The position numbers and the translations under genes were made by a program. The notes beneath the pieces are model-generated. The model was given only the letters and a program-made list of their open reading frames with translations, was not told where the DNA came from and did not search any database. A stretch of 64,000 nt of DNA from Hyaloraphidium curvatum (Eukaryota; Monoblepharomycota; Hyaloraphidiomycetes; Hyaloraphidiales; Hyaloraphidiaceae): contig JAIVFI010000001.1 of assembly GCA_025558095.1 (NCBI GenBank), forward strand, positions 1,543,649-1,607,648. The letters are read 5' to 3'. The number at the start of each line of letters is the position of its first letter. The first letter of the stretch is position 1. This document shows, in pieces, positions 49,593-60,657 of this stretch.

Positions 49593-51116
49593 ATGGCCCC
49601 GCATGCCGCCTCCGCGGCGGACGACCGGCTCGCCGCGCTGCTCTCCGCGCGGTTCGAATCCGACGTGCCGCGCGATGTGCCGCCGACGGTGCCTTTGGAG
49701 CTCCGCCCCGCGCTCCTCGCGTCGCCGAAGCTGCGGCACGTCGAGTGCGCCGTCGTCGGCGGCGGCATCGGCGGCCTCGCGTTCGCGCGGCTGCGGGCGA
49801 GGGCGCGGCGGGCAAAGGGACTGCCGGCGGACATCGCCGTGGTCGAGAGGGAGAACAGGTTCGGCGGGCGCGTGTTCGACGTCGACCTGTCGGGCGGCGC
49901 GGGCGAACACGTCGGGCTGGGCGCGTGGCGCGTCAAAAGGGGCGACAAACGGATGCTGGAACTGGCGGACAACTACGGGATCCGGTTGCGGCCCTGGTCG
50001 CTGAAGGACGTGCGGTTCGAGGCGCGGGGCGTCACGGCAACGTCGATGGACGGGCTGCGGAATATGGCGTTCCCCGAGATCGACGCGCTCTACCGCAGCA
50101 AACCCCCGGGCTACTCTTTAATGGACGACGTCGTCGCCCGCGTCGAGGCGGACCCCGTTTCCGCGCGGCGGCACGGCACCCTGGCCAACCTCATCGCCGC
50201 CGAGTTCGGCCCCGAGGCCGCGGAATGGGCCCGCGCGACGTACGGCCCGTGGACGGCGCACTACTACTCCGTGGACGCGGTGTGGCTGGTGCGGTGGTGG
50301 CGGACGCACGATTGGGGGGAGCGGGACGAGCTGCGTCCCCCGGGGGGTTTGGGCGAGATCGTGGCGGGAGTGGAGGGGGAGTGTCGGGAGCTGGGCGTCG
50401 AACTGTTGGCAGGGGACGCCGTCGTTGAGCTGGAAAAGTTCGACGACTCCCCCGATGCCGGATCCCGGTACCTCCTGCGCACCGCCTCGGGCACGATCCT
50501 CCTGTGCCGCACCCTCGTCCTCGCCCTCCCCCCCGCCGCACTCCGCCTCCTCCGCTCGGACTTCCTTTCCCGTTACTTGTTCCCGCAGCCCATCTTCTCG
50601 GACGTCGTCGGCATCCCCGCCTTCAAGGCCGCCCTCTCCTTTGCCTCGCGGTGGTGGGAGCCCGAGCTCCCTGCCCCCGGCGGCGACGGCGCCTACCCGT
50701 GCATGGCGACCAAGACGGCCACCCTGGGCCTGCTGGTGGCCCACCCCCCGGCCGGCGACAGGCACGTGCTGCACTGCGCCTACACGGACGACCCGCATTC
50801 CCTGGCGGCGATCGTGCCGCTGCTGCACTCCCGCGAGCTCGTCCTCTCCCACCTGGCGACGCAGCTCGCCCTCCTCTTCCCGCACAAGGCCATCCCCGCG
50901 CCCTTGGACCTCGCGTACGCATACTGGCGCGACGGCGCGTGGCACCAGCACCGCCCAGGCTCATGCTTCTCCGAGGACGCGTTCGCCGCGTGGAGCCCCG
51001 CCCCGCTGGGGGCGGGGGAGAGGGTGGCGCTGGTGGGGGAGGCGTGGGGGCGGGCGAGGGAGTGGTGCGAGGGGGCGGTGGACAGCGCCGAGGCGGCGTT
51101 CGCGAGGCTGGGGTGA
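49593..51116 (+). CDS. FAD-dependent amine-oxidase-like oxidoreductase
   Basis: 507 residues in one exon from ATG 49593 (MAPHAASAADDRLAALL). It has the FAD-binding start ECAVVGGGIGGLAFARL, DIAVVERENRFGGRVF (the GGR motif of amine oxidases), a middle substrate region (WTAHYYSVDAVWLVRWWRTH), LVLALPPAALRLL and the C-terminal flavin motif VALVGEAWGRAREWCEGAV. No signal peptide. Probably oxidises a C-N or similar bond; the substrate is not evident. An upstream in-frame extension into the F-box relic is unlikely. Confidence 0.75.
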   Translation: MAPHAASAADDRLAALLSARFESDVPRDVPPTVPLELRPALLASPKLRHVECAVVGGGIGGLAFARLRARARRAKGLPADIAVVERENRFGGRVFDVDLSGGAGEHVGLGAWRVKRGDKRMLELADNYGIRLRPWSLKDVRFEARGVTATSMDGLRNMAFPEIDALYRSKPPGYSLMDDVVARVEADPVSARRHGTLANLIAAEFGPEAAEWARATYGPWTAHYYSVDAVWLVRWWRTHDWGERDELRPPGGLGEIVAGVEGECRELGVELLAGDAVVELEKFDDSPDAGSRYLLRTASGTILLCRTLVLALPPAALRLLRSDFLSRYLFPQPIFSDVVGIPAFKAALSFASRWWEPELPAPGGDGAYPCMATKTATLGLLVAHPPAGDRHVLHCAYTDDPHSLAAIVPLLHSRELVLSHLATQLALLFPHKAIPAPLDLAYAYWRDGAWHQHRPGSCFSEDAFAAWSPAPLGAGERVALVGEAWGRAREWCEGAVDSAEAAFARLG

Positions 51117-51318
51117 TTGTGGACCGGCTGCAGACATGTACTTCTCATCTGTTGTGGCGGATGATGTTGGGCCCCCGATCGCTGCCTGCCAAGCCTGCAC
51201 GCGGAGGGGTCCGGGTTAGGCGAGATTGGGTGGCTGGGCCCTCGCGGGTTTACGCGCGGACCCCAATAACAGCCGACACCCAGCAGCGTGCCCCCCCTCG
51301 GGTCGTGCGGCCGCCGCG

Positions 51319-53373
51319 ATGTCGACGGTCGAGAAAGGGCGCGTGTCGCCGCCCGGGTCGGAGGACATGCTGTCGCCGCCGTCGCCCGCGGCGGGCCCGA
51401 AGCGGCCGTGGTACCGCCACCCGCTTTTCCTCGCGGCGTGCGGCGTGCTCGCCGCCGCCGCCATCGCCGTTCCCACCGCAATCGTGGTGACAAACAACAG
51501 CAAGACGGCGGCGGCCGGGGCGGGTGCGTCATCGGGCAGCGGGGCGGGCACCCCCGGTCCGGCGGTCGACGCCGACGCCGACGACGACGGCACGCCCGAC
51601 GTCCTGACGTACAACAACCGCACGCTCTCGTGCCGCCGCCAGGACCGCTCGTACCTCAACATCTCGCTGGCCGACGCCGGCGTCGCCGACAACGACCCGG
51701 CGCTGAACCGCGTGCAGTGGAACGGCACCGTCAAGGTCTACCCCAAGGACCCCGTGAAGAACCTGATGCCGTACAGGGAGATGGACTACCCCGTGCCGGC
51801 CGTCGGGCCCTTTGCCGCCTCGCCGCCGTGCTGGCGCCCCTCGCCCGAGCCCCCCGCCGGCGCAGATCGCTTCCAGCCCTTCCTGCCCTGCATCCTCGGC
51901 GCAGACCCCATCGACATCCACGCCAACTACTACCTCTCGCGCTCCGCCGCATCCTCGCGCCCGTTCGCCGCCGCACTGACCACGCTGTTCGACGGCGCCG
52001 AGGCCGACGCAAACTCCACGCGCATCTACACCGTCACTAACAAGAAGGTCTTCCCCCTGGTGCAGAACCCCAGGGACCCGCACGCATTCTTCCACGCGGC
52101 GCCCTACTACTTCCCCGACCCCACCTGCGTCGACAAGGCCACGGGCAAGAAGGACCCCGCGGCCTGCCCGTACATCCACTGCCCGCAGAGCCTGCTGTCC
52201 CCCGACAACCGCGCGTCCACCGACGTCAACGAGCTCCTGGGGACGATCAGGGCCGTGGGGCGGCTGGCTCTGCGCGCGTACTTTGCCGGCGCCGAGTTCG
52301 AGGTCCGCGGGCCGTCGGCGGGGTCGCTCCTGTTCGCGCAGGCGCCGGCCAACGCCACCTTCCGCGTGGCCGGCACCGCGGGCAACCTCACCGTGCGGGC
52401 GGCCGACGTCGCCGCGGACCAGGCGCGCTACGTCGCCCGCGCGCAGCGGATCCTCTCGGCCTTTTTCCTCGCGCCCGACACCTTCATGCGGCCCAACTTC
52501 ACCTTTGCCGGGTACGCCCACGGCTGGCCCGCGCAGGGCGCCTTCTTCGGGCAGTTCACCAAGCTGATCGACCTGGTGGACTCGATCACGCTGCTGGAGA
52601 GCCTGCCCGCGTGGAACACCACGCGCGGCGGGGTGGGCGGCGAGGGCGGCGCCGAGATCACCGCCGGGCTGCGCAGATGGTTCTCGGACCTCTACGAGTG
52701 GCACGCGACGACGCCCGCGACGGACAAGGACCAGGAAAGGATCAACAACATCGGGCAGTGGGTCGATGCCGTCTGGGTATCGGTGGCGCACTACGCCGGC
52801 CGCGCCGGGGCGCCCGCCTCCATCCTCGCCAAGGTGCCGACGCTGCGGCTGCAGCGCGCGACAAACACGGAGGGTGAGCTCGTAAGGGAGACGGTCAGGA
52901 CGGCGTCGTACGGGTACTCGACGTTTTCCCTCAACGCGCTCGCGACGCTGGCGTCGCAGGCGGACCGGTACGCCGGGGCGACGGCGGCGGGGTCGACAAA
53001 GAACCTGGGCGGGTTCTGGACCTGGTACGACGCCGTGGGCCCGCGCAACTCGTCGACGCTGCAGCGCGCCGTGGACTTCATCGTCCCCTACCTGCCGGGG
53101 GCCGAGACGTTCCCGGGGTCGGGCACCAGCAACCTCACCGGCAAGCCGTTCGAGATCGCCGGCAAACCGTGGCCCTTCCCTAACGACAAGGTGCGCACCG
53201 TCGAGGACCTGGAGTTCGTGCGGACGGCGTACCATGGGCTCGGCGGGGCGGCGGGGGAGGCGGCGGCGGACGCGCGGATGAGCACGCGGCGCTACCGCGT
53301 GGCGTGGGAGGAGGCCAACGGCGTGCCGTGGGGCGAGTGGGACGGGTCGGGGAGGCTGATGGAGCCGGCTTAG
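51319..53373 (+). CDS. Alginate-lyase-domain protein, membrane-anchored, catalytic His missing
   Basis: 684 residues. A short cytosolic N-terminus and one membrane span (LFLAACGVLAAAAIAVPTAIV, about residues 34-57) put the rest outside the cell or in the secretory lumen. The domain (about 200-660) has the alginate lyase (PF05426, PL5-like) pattern: ARYVARAQRILSAFFLAPDT, FTKLIDLVDSITLLESLPAW, RRWFSDLYEW, INNIGQWVDAV, ELVRETVRTASYGYSTFSL. In the family the second Asn is followed by a catalytic His (NNH); here residue 478 is Ile. The Arg and Tyr downstream look kept. It may bind rather than cut uronate polymers, or use another residue. Confidence 0.75.
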   Translation: MSTVEKGRVSPPGSEDMLSPPSPAAGPKRPWYRHPLFLAACGVLAAAAIAVPTAIVVTNNSKTAAAGAGASSGSGAGTPGPAVDADADDDGTPDVLTYNNRTLSCRRQDRSYLNISLADAGVADNDPALNRVQWNGTVKVYPKDPVKNLMPYREMDYPVPAVGPFAASPPCWRPSPEPPAGADRFQPFLPCILGADPIDIHANYYLSRSAASSRPFAAALTTLFDGAEADANSTRIYTVTNKKVFPLVQNPRDPHAFFHAAPYYFPDPTCVDKATGKKDPAACPYIHCPQSLLSPDNRASTDVNELLGTIRAVGRLALRAYFAGAEFEVRGPSAGSLLFAQAPANATFRVAGTAGNLTVRAADVAADQARYVARAQRILSAFFLAPDTFMRPNFTFAGYAHGWPAQGAFFGQFTKLIDLVDSITLLESLPAWNTTRGGVGGEGGAEITAGLRRWFSDLYEWHATTPATDKDQERINNIGQWVDAVWVSVAHYAGRAGAPASILAKVPTLRLQRATNTEGELVRETVRTASYGYSTFSLNALATLASQADRYAGATAAGSTKNLGGFWTWYDAVGPRNSSTLQRAVDFIVPYLPGAETFPGSGTSNLTGKPFEIAGKPWPFPNDKVRTVEDLEFVRTAYHGLGGAAGEAAADARMSTRRYRVAWEEANGVPWGEWDGSGRLMEPA

Positions 53374-53534
53374 TGCGCGGAACGGCATCCGGAAGTGTGA
53401 CTCCCGGAGGCCGGTGCAGATGGACGCCGGCGCCGACACGCGATACGAATATGACGCTCGAATTGACAAAGGATCCACATTGCACTACGGGCCCGCCCAC
53501 CGCCAACGAATCCGCCCCGGTGCCGTGCCGGACG

Positions 53535-53557
53535 CCCCCCCCCCCCCCCCCCCCCCC
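53535..53557. repeat. C23 homopolymer
   Basis: A run of 23 C between the convergent ends of the alginate-lyase-domain gene and the RTX-repeat gene. A shorter G11 run lies at 53955-53965 in an intron. Both are likely to vary in length or be miscounted by sequencing. Confidence 0.9.
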
Positions 53558-53572
53558 GCCCTCCCGGAGGCA

Positions 53573-54960
53573 TCAGGCCGCCTCGGCCAGCGCCTCGGCC
53601 GGGTCCGTGGCCCAGAATGGGATCGTGCTGGGCCACTCGGGCATCCGCTCCAGGATCCAGAAGTTCTCCCTCGTCACGTCCGTCCCCGTCGGCAGCAGCC
53701 TCACGATCCTGAAGTAGGAGTTGAGGTTACCCGCGTCGGCGTAGTAGAACACCCAGCCCGTCTTGCGCTCCCGCACGATGCCCGGCGAGGCCTCGAGGAT
53801 CTTGCGGCGGTCGGCCTCCTCGCCGAGGTCCGTGATGGTGTAGTACTGGTCCCAGGCGACCATGGGGTCGCCGTCGGTGGCGTAGCGGATGCCGGGGACG
53901 AGGACGCTGGGGAGCTTGATGAGGTCCATCTTTGGGTCGAAGTCTGTCGAGGCGGGGGGGGGGGGCCGAAGTCAGCTGGTCGGTCCGCGGGGAGCACGCG
54001 CCGGTCACGCGTACCCTGAATGACGTCCGTGTCGGTGATCTTGTCCGTCGCGATGATGAAGGCGTCCGAGCCCAGGCCGCCGATGAGGTTGTCGGCCTGC
54101 CCGGCGCCGACGAGCGCGTCGTCCCCGGGGCCGCCGTCCAGCCGGTCGTCGCCCCGGCCGCCGACGAGCACGTCGTTGCCGGCGCCGCCCTCGATGATGT
54201 CGCTGCCGTCGCCGCCGAGGAGCACGTCCTGCGCCGCCGAACAATTTCGTCAGGCTCGTCCCGGTGGCCAGGAACAGGCCTCCGGGCACCCACGTTGCCG
54301 TTGCCGCCCTTGAGCGTATCGTCGCCGTCCCCGCCCTCGAGCCAGTCGTCGCCCGCGCCGCCCTCCATCACGTCGTTGGCCCCCTTGCCGTACAGCCGGT
54401 CGTTCCCCTCGTCCCCGCGCAGCGAGTCCTCCCGCGGCCCGCCGATGAGCAGGTCGTCCTCGGTGCCTCCGCGGAGGTTGTTGTACGCTGCAGACCCGTC
54501 AGGCGGTGGCGTTTGGTGCGCGCAGGAGCGGACGCACCGGTCGCGACCTGGCTCCCGAACAGGATGTCCATCCCGCCGTCCCCGAACATGTTGACCTCGC
54601 CTGCGCCGCGGCCCTGGATGTTGTCGTGGCCTGCGGCGGGGGAGGGGTCAGCCGTGCGGGCGGGGCGGCGTGCGGGGGGAGCCCACCCGAGCCGCCGAAC
54701 ACCTTGCCGTCGCCGACGCGCGCCATGTCCTGCCCCGGGCCCAGGTCGATCAGATCGGAGCCGCCCTGCGTGGCGTCGACAAAGTCGTTGCCGGCGAACG
54801 CCGTGATCGTGTCGTCGCCCGACGTGCCGGCGAGCGTGTCGCTGTTTTCCGTGCCGCGGATCGCCGCCCGCTCGCCGTACTCGACGACGAGCGGCACCGG
54901 CCGCGCCGCGGCGGACGCCGCGAGCGCCAGCAGGGCGAGCGCAGCCGCCGGGATCCGCAT
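53573..54960 (-). CDS. Secreted RTX-type (hemolysin-type calcium-binding repeat) protein
   Basis: Exons 54687-54960, 54538-54630, 54294-54487, 54015-54228 and 53573-53944; introns 56, 50, 65 and about 70 nt. A signal peptide (RIPAAALALLALAASAAA) precedes about ten nonapeptide repeats of the GGxGxDxLx type (GGAGDDWLEGGDGDDTLKGG; GGAGNDVLVGGRGDDRLDGG), which fold as calcium-binding beta-rolls. The C-terminal 120 residues (FDPKMDLIKLP ... GWVFYYADAGNLNSYF) are not repetitive. The last junction leaves the frame off by one with the obvious donor; the nearby G11 run may be miscounted. No toxic domain is seen: the repeats alone do not indicate a toxin. Confidence 0.75.
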
Positions 54961-56528
54961 CGGGAGGGCTGCTGACGGCACGGCCCGGAGGGTCTCTTGC
55001 TGGTTGGTTCCGCACGGTTGGTGGCAGTGCGGGTTTTCGAGACCCTTCCGGGATCCCCCGCTGACCGGCAGCGCGGGCGCGGGATGGAGAGATGCGGCGC
55101 TGGCGTCGACAAAATGCTGGCTGCTCCAGAAGGCTCTGCGCACCGGGATGGGGGAAGCGGGCGCCGGGCCCCAGCGAGGTGCCGACGTTCCGCGGGCGGG
55201 ATTGCACGCCGAAGCTTTCCCGCAATCGCCATCTATTGGAGGCCAGGACGCGGTCCCCTTGGGCGGCACCACAACGGCAATGTCGCACTCAGACCAGTCA
55301 GCTGGAGCGCGATGTGCCGGAGCGGCGCCGCCACCAAGCCGTCCGATTGGTGCCATCGCACCACCGACGTGCGGTAGGACAAGGGGAAGCAGCACCTGAA
55401 CGCATGGGCGATGCTGCGTTCACCCTAGTACCCCCAAGCGCCTCAAGATGTTTGCGCCGCTCTTTGCATCCTTGAACTCCGCGGCCCCGGCGCCAGATGT
55501 ACTCCCCTTGAGCGGCATCACCCGAGGGCAGTGCTGCGATCGGGCGAGACCTGGCCCCCGAGTCTAGCGCGGCGCTGATGCTCAATGGATCGGCGGCCTC
55601 CGCCGAGAGGCATCGTGTCGCTGGCGCCGGCACAATCGAAGCCTGGTCCGCCATCGGTCCGTGCCCAGTCGATGAAGAAGCACAGCCCAGGCATGGGTTG
55701 CCAACACGCCCCGTCGTACGGCGGCCCTGGATGTGAGCGCGGCCCATGTCGGTGTCCGCCATGAACCCGGGCGGCTCTTCGCCCCGGCGCCGGAAGACGA
55801 TGAAAATCAAAGCGCGACCCCGGAGCTGTGCTGAGATTGACCGTTGCGTCTGGCGCCGGGTCTTGCCATACGCGGGTTGCCGGCGGGGATCCTCGAGATG
55901 CAGTATCCCATGCGACGAAGCCCCATCTTGCGACGGGACTCCGCGCGAGCGCTGCCGGCGCCGGGACGTGACGTCACTCCGCCGTATCCTCGGCCCGGCG
56001 CCGGACGCCACTATCGAGCTCAGCGCAGCTTCTGGGCCGCACTTCCCGGTGACTGCGCTTCCGTTGCCGGGTCTAGTGCAGTCCTTGCGGTTGCAGCCGG
56101 GTATCCTCGAGAGCGATGCAGTCTCCTCCCCCGTCGTCCGCGCCTCCGCGCCCAGTTGCCGGCCACCGCCTCCCGGCGCAACCCGCGGTGATCGACTTGC
56201 GCGCCATCATTGAGCGTCGCGCAAGGGCCCGCGTAGCGCGGCGCCCTGACGGACTGTAACGGGGGGGGGCGTTCGGCATGCTTGATGACTTGGCGCTCGC
56301 GACGAGCGCGGACTTCCGACCAACGCACCCCATCTCCCGCTCGGAGCCTACCTTGGCGCAGCGTTCGAGCTTCCCTTAAAAAGCGTGGATTCCTTCTAAC
56401 ATCGTCCCGGCCGGTTCCACGGCCGGTGCTTCGGATCGACGGATCGGGCGGCGTCGCAGATGGTGATGCGCACCGTCACACGATAGGAACCAATAACGGA
56501 TGTAAAGCCAAACACCTCCTTCTAAACA
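54961..56528. other. Long gap without a convincing gene
   Basis: About 1.57 kb. Short frames in several phases have biased composition. A plus-strand stretch near 56000-56200 reads VTALPLPGLVQSLRLQPGIL, slightly LRR-like, which could be another F-box/LRR relic. No RNA gene or repeat array seen. Confidence 0.3.
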
Positions 56529-58505
56529 TCACATCAAAGGCAGGAGCTTGACGCGCACGCCGTGCCTCGTCGACACACCGCTGCGAGTTGCCGTGAGCCG
56601 CCATACGTCCGCGATAGCAGCCCCACCCACCCATCTTGCTTGGGCACGAATTCGTACTTGCCGGGCTCCATCTTCCACTTCCTGCAGATGCTCGAGACAA
56701 GCAGCCTGATCTCCCCGAGGGCGAGTCGTTCCCCCACGCACCGCCTCGCGCCGGTGCCGAACGGGGCGTACCTGGCGGCGTCCGGGTCAGCTTCTGTGTG
56801 CGGTCCCACTCGTCGAAAGCGCGGCTCACGCAAAGAGATGGTTCGCACCTCCATTCGGGTCCGCGAGCCACCGCTCCGGAATCCATGCGTCCACGTCGTC
56901 CTTCCACAGGGACTGGTCGCGGTGCGCACCGTACACGAACGGGAAGCAGACGTCGCCCTTCTTGAAGCAGATCCGGCGGTCCGTCCCGTCGGGGGACTTG
57001 TAGTGCAGCGTGAAGTCGGCCAGCAGCTTCCGGCTCACGCAGTACGGGGCCGCGGGGTACATGCGCAACGTTTCCTGCGGCGGAGCCACGGCACTGTTCA
57101 CGGACGCCCGACAACGTCCGCAGTGTGCATCTCACCTTGATTACCGCGTTCAGGGCCGGCATCGTCTCCAGCTGCTCGAGCGTGGGCTCGGCGTCGCGCC
57201 CGACGGCCTCGTCGAGTTCCTTGCGGATGCGCTGCTGCCAATCCGGATGGGTCGCGAGGAAATGCATGAGCACGGTTGTCGTTCCTGCAGTCTGCATAGG
57301 TGGCCGAGAGGGGGACGGGCGTCAGGGTTGCGCCCGAGGGTGGGCGGGAGCCTGCCGTCGAAGCAAGTCACCGTTTCGTATCCGGCAAACCTGGAGGAAG
57401 GATCGATCAGACCCCGGCTGCAGAGTGCGCTGCCGTGCGCTGCAAAGTCTCACAAGAGGGTTGCCATCTGCGCCTTCATCTCGGTGTCGTTCTTCATGAA
57501 CTCGGGGAGAACGGGGCTCCTCAAGGCGTTGTCGAGGATGCTCGTCCGCTCGAGCGGGCCGTCCCCCCTCCTCAGCTCGAAGTTGCGCTCCAGGAGCCCG
57601 TCCAGGGCCGCTTTGCCGGCATCCCACACGTCGAGCAGCTTGCGGTTGCCCATCAGCCTCCAGCCCCCTTCGAAGGTGACGCGGTTGGTGAGCGACAGCA
57701 TGGCCGCGGCCCCGACCCAGTCCTTCCACGTGTTGAGGAACGCCTCGCCCTCCTTGGTGGTCTGCGAGCCCACGTCCTCGCCGAAGGAAAGCCGGCCGAT
57801 CGTGTCGAAGGCGAACCGGTTGAGGGCCGGCTGCACGTCGAAGCCCTCGTCCCCGGCCTGGCGGGCGCCCTTCTCGAGAAGGTCCAGGAAGATGTCGCGG
57901 TAGTGGTTCAGGACGGGCGCGTAGCCGCGCACCGAAGGGACGGAAAACGCGCGCTCGAACAGGGCCCGGGCGGCGCGCCATTCCGGTCCGTTGGGCATGA
58001 AGGCGCTGCAGTTCCGCTTCAGTACGGTGGGGACGCAAAAAATCCGCACGGGAGACTCACAGGCCGCTCCCGTACTCGCCGTGCGGGGCCCCCGGCCCGA
58101 ACATGGTCGTGTCGGGCCTCTGGAACACCTGCCAGTCCGCGCCCACGAACATGGCGCGGATCGCCCCCGGATCGGCGACGACGATGAACCTCTGCCAGGG
58201 CTTGGTGGGGTTGACCGCGCGGGCGTTCTTGAAGCCCGTGGCCCGCATCAGCTCCTGGTCGAGCATGAACAGCTGGTCGAGGCGGGCCGCCACGCCCTTG
58301 CGCATGTAGCTTGGGCGGAGGGGCGGGAGTGGACGGCAAGGTCAGCGTCGGCGGAGCCAGGCGGCGGTGCGACGGCCCACGGGAATCCGATGAAGGTGTA
58401 GACCGAACTCTCGTCGCCGTGCTCAAAGACGTAGCGCCGGTACAGCTCGTAGAGGAGGTACGCGACGGCGCAGAGCAGCGCGGTGGTAAGCAGGAGCGGA
58501 AACAT
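56529..58505 (-). CDS. Cytochrome P450
   Basis: Eight exons: 58381-58505, 58061-58309, 57454-58005, 57372-57390 (19 nt), 57136-57291, 56849-57074, 56607-56793, 56529-56565; 516 residues. N-terminal membrane anchor (MFPLLLTTALLCAVAYLLYEL). The I-helix motif LLFAGYETTAGTTT is assembled from three exons, including the 19-nt one. ETLRMYP gives the ExxR motif, and APFGTGARRCVGERLALGE the haem-binding loop with Cys near 461. The C-terminus SRTHGVRVKLLPLM appears only after removing a 41-nt intron. An ER-bound monooxygenase; substrate unknown. Reading from an upstream GTG would add residues without Met, so I use ATG 58505. Confidence 0.9.
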
Positions 58506-59010
58506 CCCGGCGGCTTCGAGGGAGGCGACGATTGCTGCCGGGGTCGCCGGGGGAATGTCGGCGGAACGTTCGATGGAAGGAGTTTCTGGAAGGGACGGCA
58601 CAGCCACCGCGAGTTACCCCTGGAGTCCCGCACACATCGCGGGGCCCAACCAACCGCTGCGGGGGTCTAAAGGATGCCGTCGGGGCAAGAAGGCGCGCTT
58701 GAGAAGGGACGGCCGGCCGCCAACATGTTTCCGCGACGCGGGGCCAAATGGCGACGACCAGAGGCAGCGCCGCCCGAAAACGACGTTCGAGGGCGACATG
58801 AACACCGCGAAGGAAGCTCGGAGGCAATCCGGAAACGTGGGGAGCCGAGCAGCGGGGAAGGGGGGCGGACGGCGCGCACGCACGGCCTAGGTAGAGGTCC
58901 TATTCCCGCACCCGCCAATTCCACCCTCCCGTCCAAGTCATCCGTGCTGCTTCAAGCCAAACTCCAAAGGCTATCCCGTCCGCACCCGTCGCCCACCGGC
59001 CTCCCGCCCC
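58506..59010. other. Gap between P450 and FAD monooxygenase
   Basis: Contains the P450 upstream region. No gene or repeat recognised. Confidence 0.3.
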
Positions 59011-60657
59011 TCACTTCCACTCGGGCGCGATGATCACCTTTGGCCCCAGCCCCCTCTCGAACCCCAGCAGCCTGTCCCCCAGCGCCACCCCGTACTTTGC
59101 CAGCTGCGCGTGCCTGGCGACCCTCGGCCCGTCGTAGTCCTCCCCCATCCTCTCCTCCAGCCACGCTCCGTCCCCGTCCGCCACCCCCTCCGCCCGCCGC
59201 GCCGCCCACGCCCTGACCACCGTCGCCAGCGCCGTCGCGTCCTCGGCGCACTTCATCGTCCCCGCGCCCGTGTGCGGCCGCACCACGCACCCCGCGTCCC
59301 CGCTCAGCACCACCCTCCCGCCCGCGAACGTCAGCGGCGGCGCCGGCAGGTCATTGATCCCCTGCACGAACGTCGCGTCCGGACCCGAGAGCTCCACGAG
59401 CGCGGCAAAAGGCGGGGGCAGGTGCGCGCGCGCGAGGGCAAGGATGCGGGGGTACACCTCCGGGTGCAGCAAGCCCGGGGGCACGGAGGAGCGGTGCACG
59501 TGGCCGCGGCGGTCCGTGAGGACCTCCTCCAGCGAGGGGGTGGGGTCGCCCGGTGGGGGCTGCCGGGGCACGCGCCAGTACCAGACGTAGTTGACGCGCT
59601 GGTGCGCTTCGTCGAAGGCTGGGGGGCCGCCGCCCTCCGATGTGCCGGGAATGGGGTAAGCGAGCATCGAGGTGTGGGGGCGGCCCGAGGAGGTGTAGAC
59701 GGCGAAGGAGGAGCGCACGAGGGCGGAGAGGTCGGGGGGGAGGGTGGAGAAGGGGAGTAGGCCGCGGAACGCCACGCTGTGCGGACAACAGGCGGAGGGA
59801 GGGAGGGCGGGGAGCGAAGGATCAGACGTGATCAACTCCCCCGACCCGCAGTAAACTCACTATCCGGCGTAACGAAGACGTGCCAGCCCTTCGTCCGGCA
59901 GCGCGCATCGGCGGATGGTCGACGACGCGCCGTCGGACCCCACGAGCAGGTCGCACGGGATCCTTTCCGTGATCCTGGGTACCGCCGACGGGACGTGCTC
60001 CGCCGAGCCGAGCTCGCCGTCGGCCCAGTCGTCGTCCCGCCGCAGCTCCCCCGACGACTCCGTGGCGGGCGCGGCCGACTCGACGTCCACCAGCACGACG
60101 TCACCGTCCTCGCCCTTTGCGATCTCGAAGCCCACGACGGTCTTGCCGGTCAGGTAGCGCGCGCCCAGCTCCTCGGCCCGCTTCCGGGCGGCGCGGTACA
60201 GCACGTCCCAGCCTGTCATGATCTGCGGGTACGCCTGCTCAGCCTCGAGGGAGCCGTCGCGGGCGACGTGCTTCCTGCCCAGCACGGGCACGCCGACGTC
60301 CGAGGGCTTCGCCGACATGCCGTGCGACGAGTAGAAGCGGTACAGCTGCTCCTGCAGCACAATGCCCCCGCCCTCCTCGCGCAGCAGGCCGGGTGCCCGC
60401 TCCAGCACGGTGACCTTGGCGGCGGGCGCGGCGGTGAGCACGGCGACGGCGCCCAGGCACGCGCCGATGGAGCCGCCGGCAAACACGATGTGCGGCGGCG
60501 GGAGCGAGTGGGAGGCGTCCGCGGGGTGCGAAGAGGGCGCCTGGATTTCGGAAGGGGACCCGGGGGCGGAGGGGGGTGCGGCGGGCGGGGCCGGGTCCGC
60601 GGGGGCGGCCCGGCCCGGCTCCCCTCCCGCGCCCACCGCGGCGTCCGGTGCGGCCAT
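59011..60657 (-). CDS. Group A FAD-dependent monooxygenase
   Basis: Exons 59861-60657 and 59011-59776, intron 84 nt (GTGAGT...CACAG), joined as RYAGY|VAFRG; 520 residues. It has the FAD-binding start IVFAGGSIGACLGAVA, AKVTVLERAPG, the DG motif DLLVGSDGASSTIRR and the GD motif VVLSGDAGCVVRPHTGAG with KCAEDATALA. An Ala/Pro-rich N-terminal extension of about 60 residues precedes it. ATG 60657 is preferred; 60687 is also in frame. Hydroxylates an aromatic or similar substrate with NAD(P)H and oxygen. Confidence 0.85.

Noticed and set aside
53573-54960. Calling the RTX-repeat protein a pore-forming toxin
   Set aside because: Only the calcium-binding repeats are present; no acylation, pore or enzymatic domain is visible.
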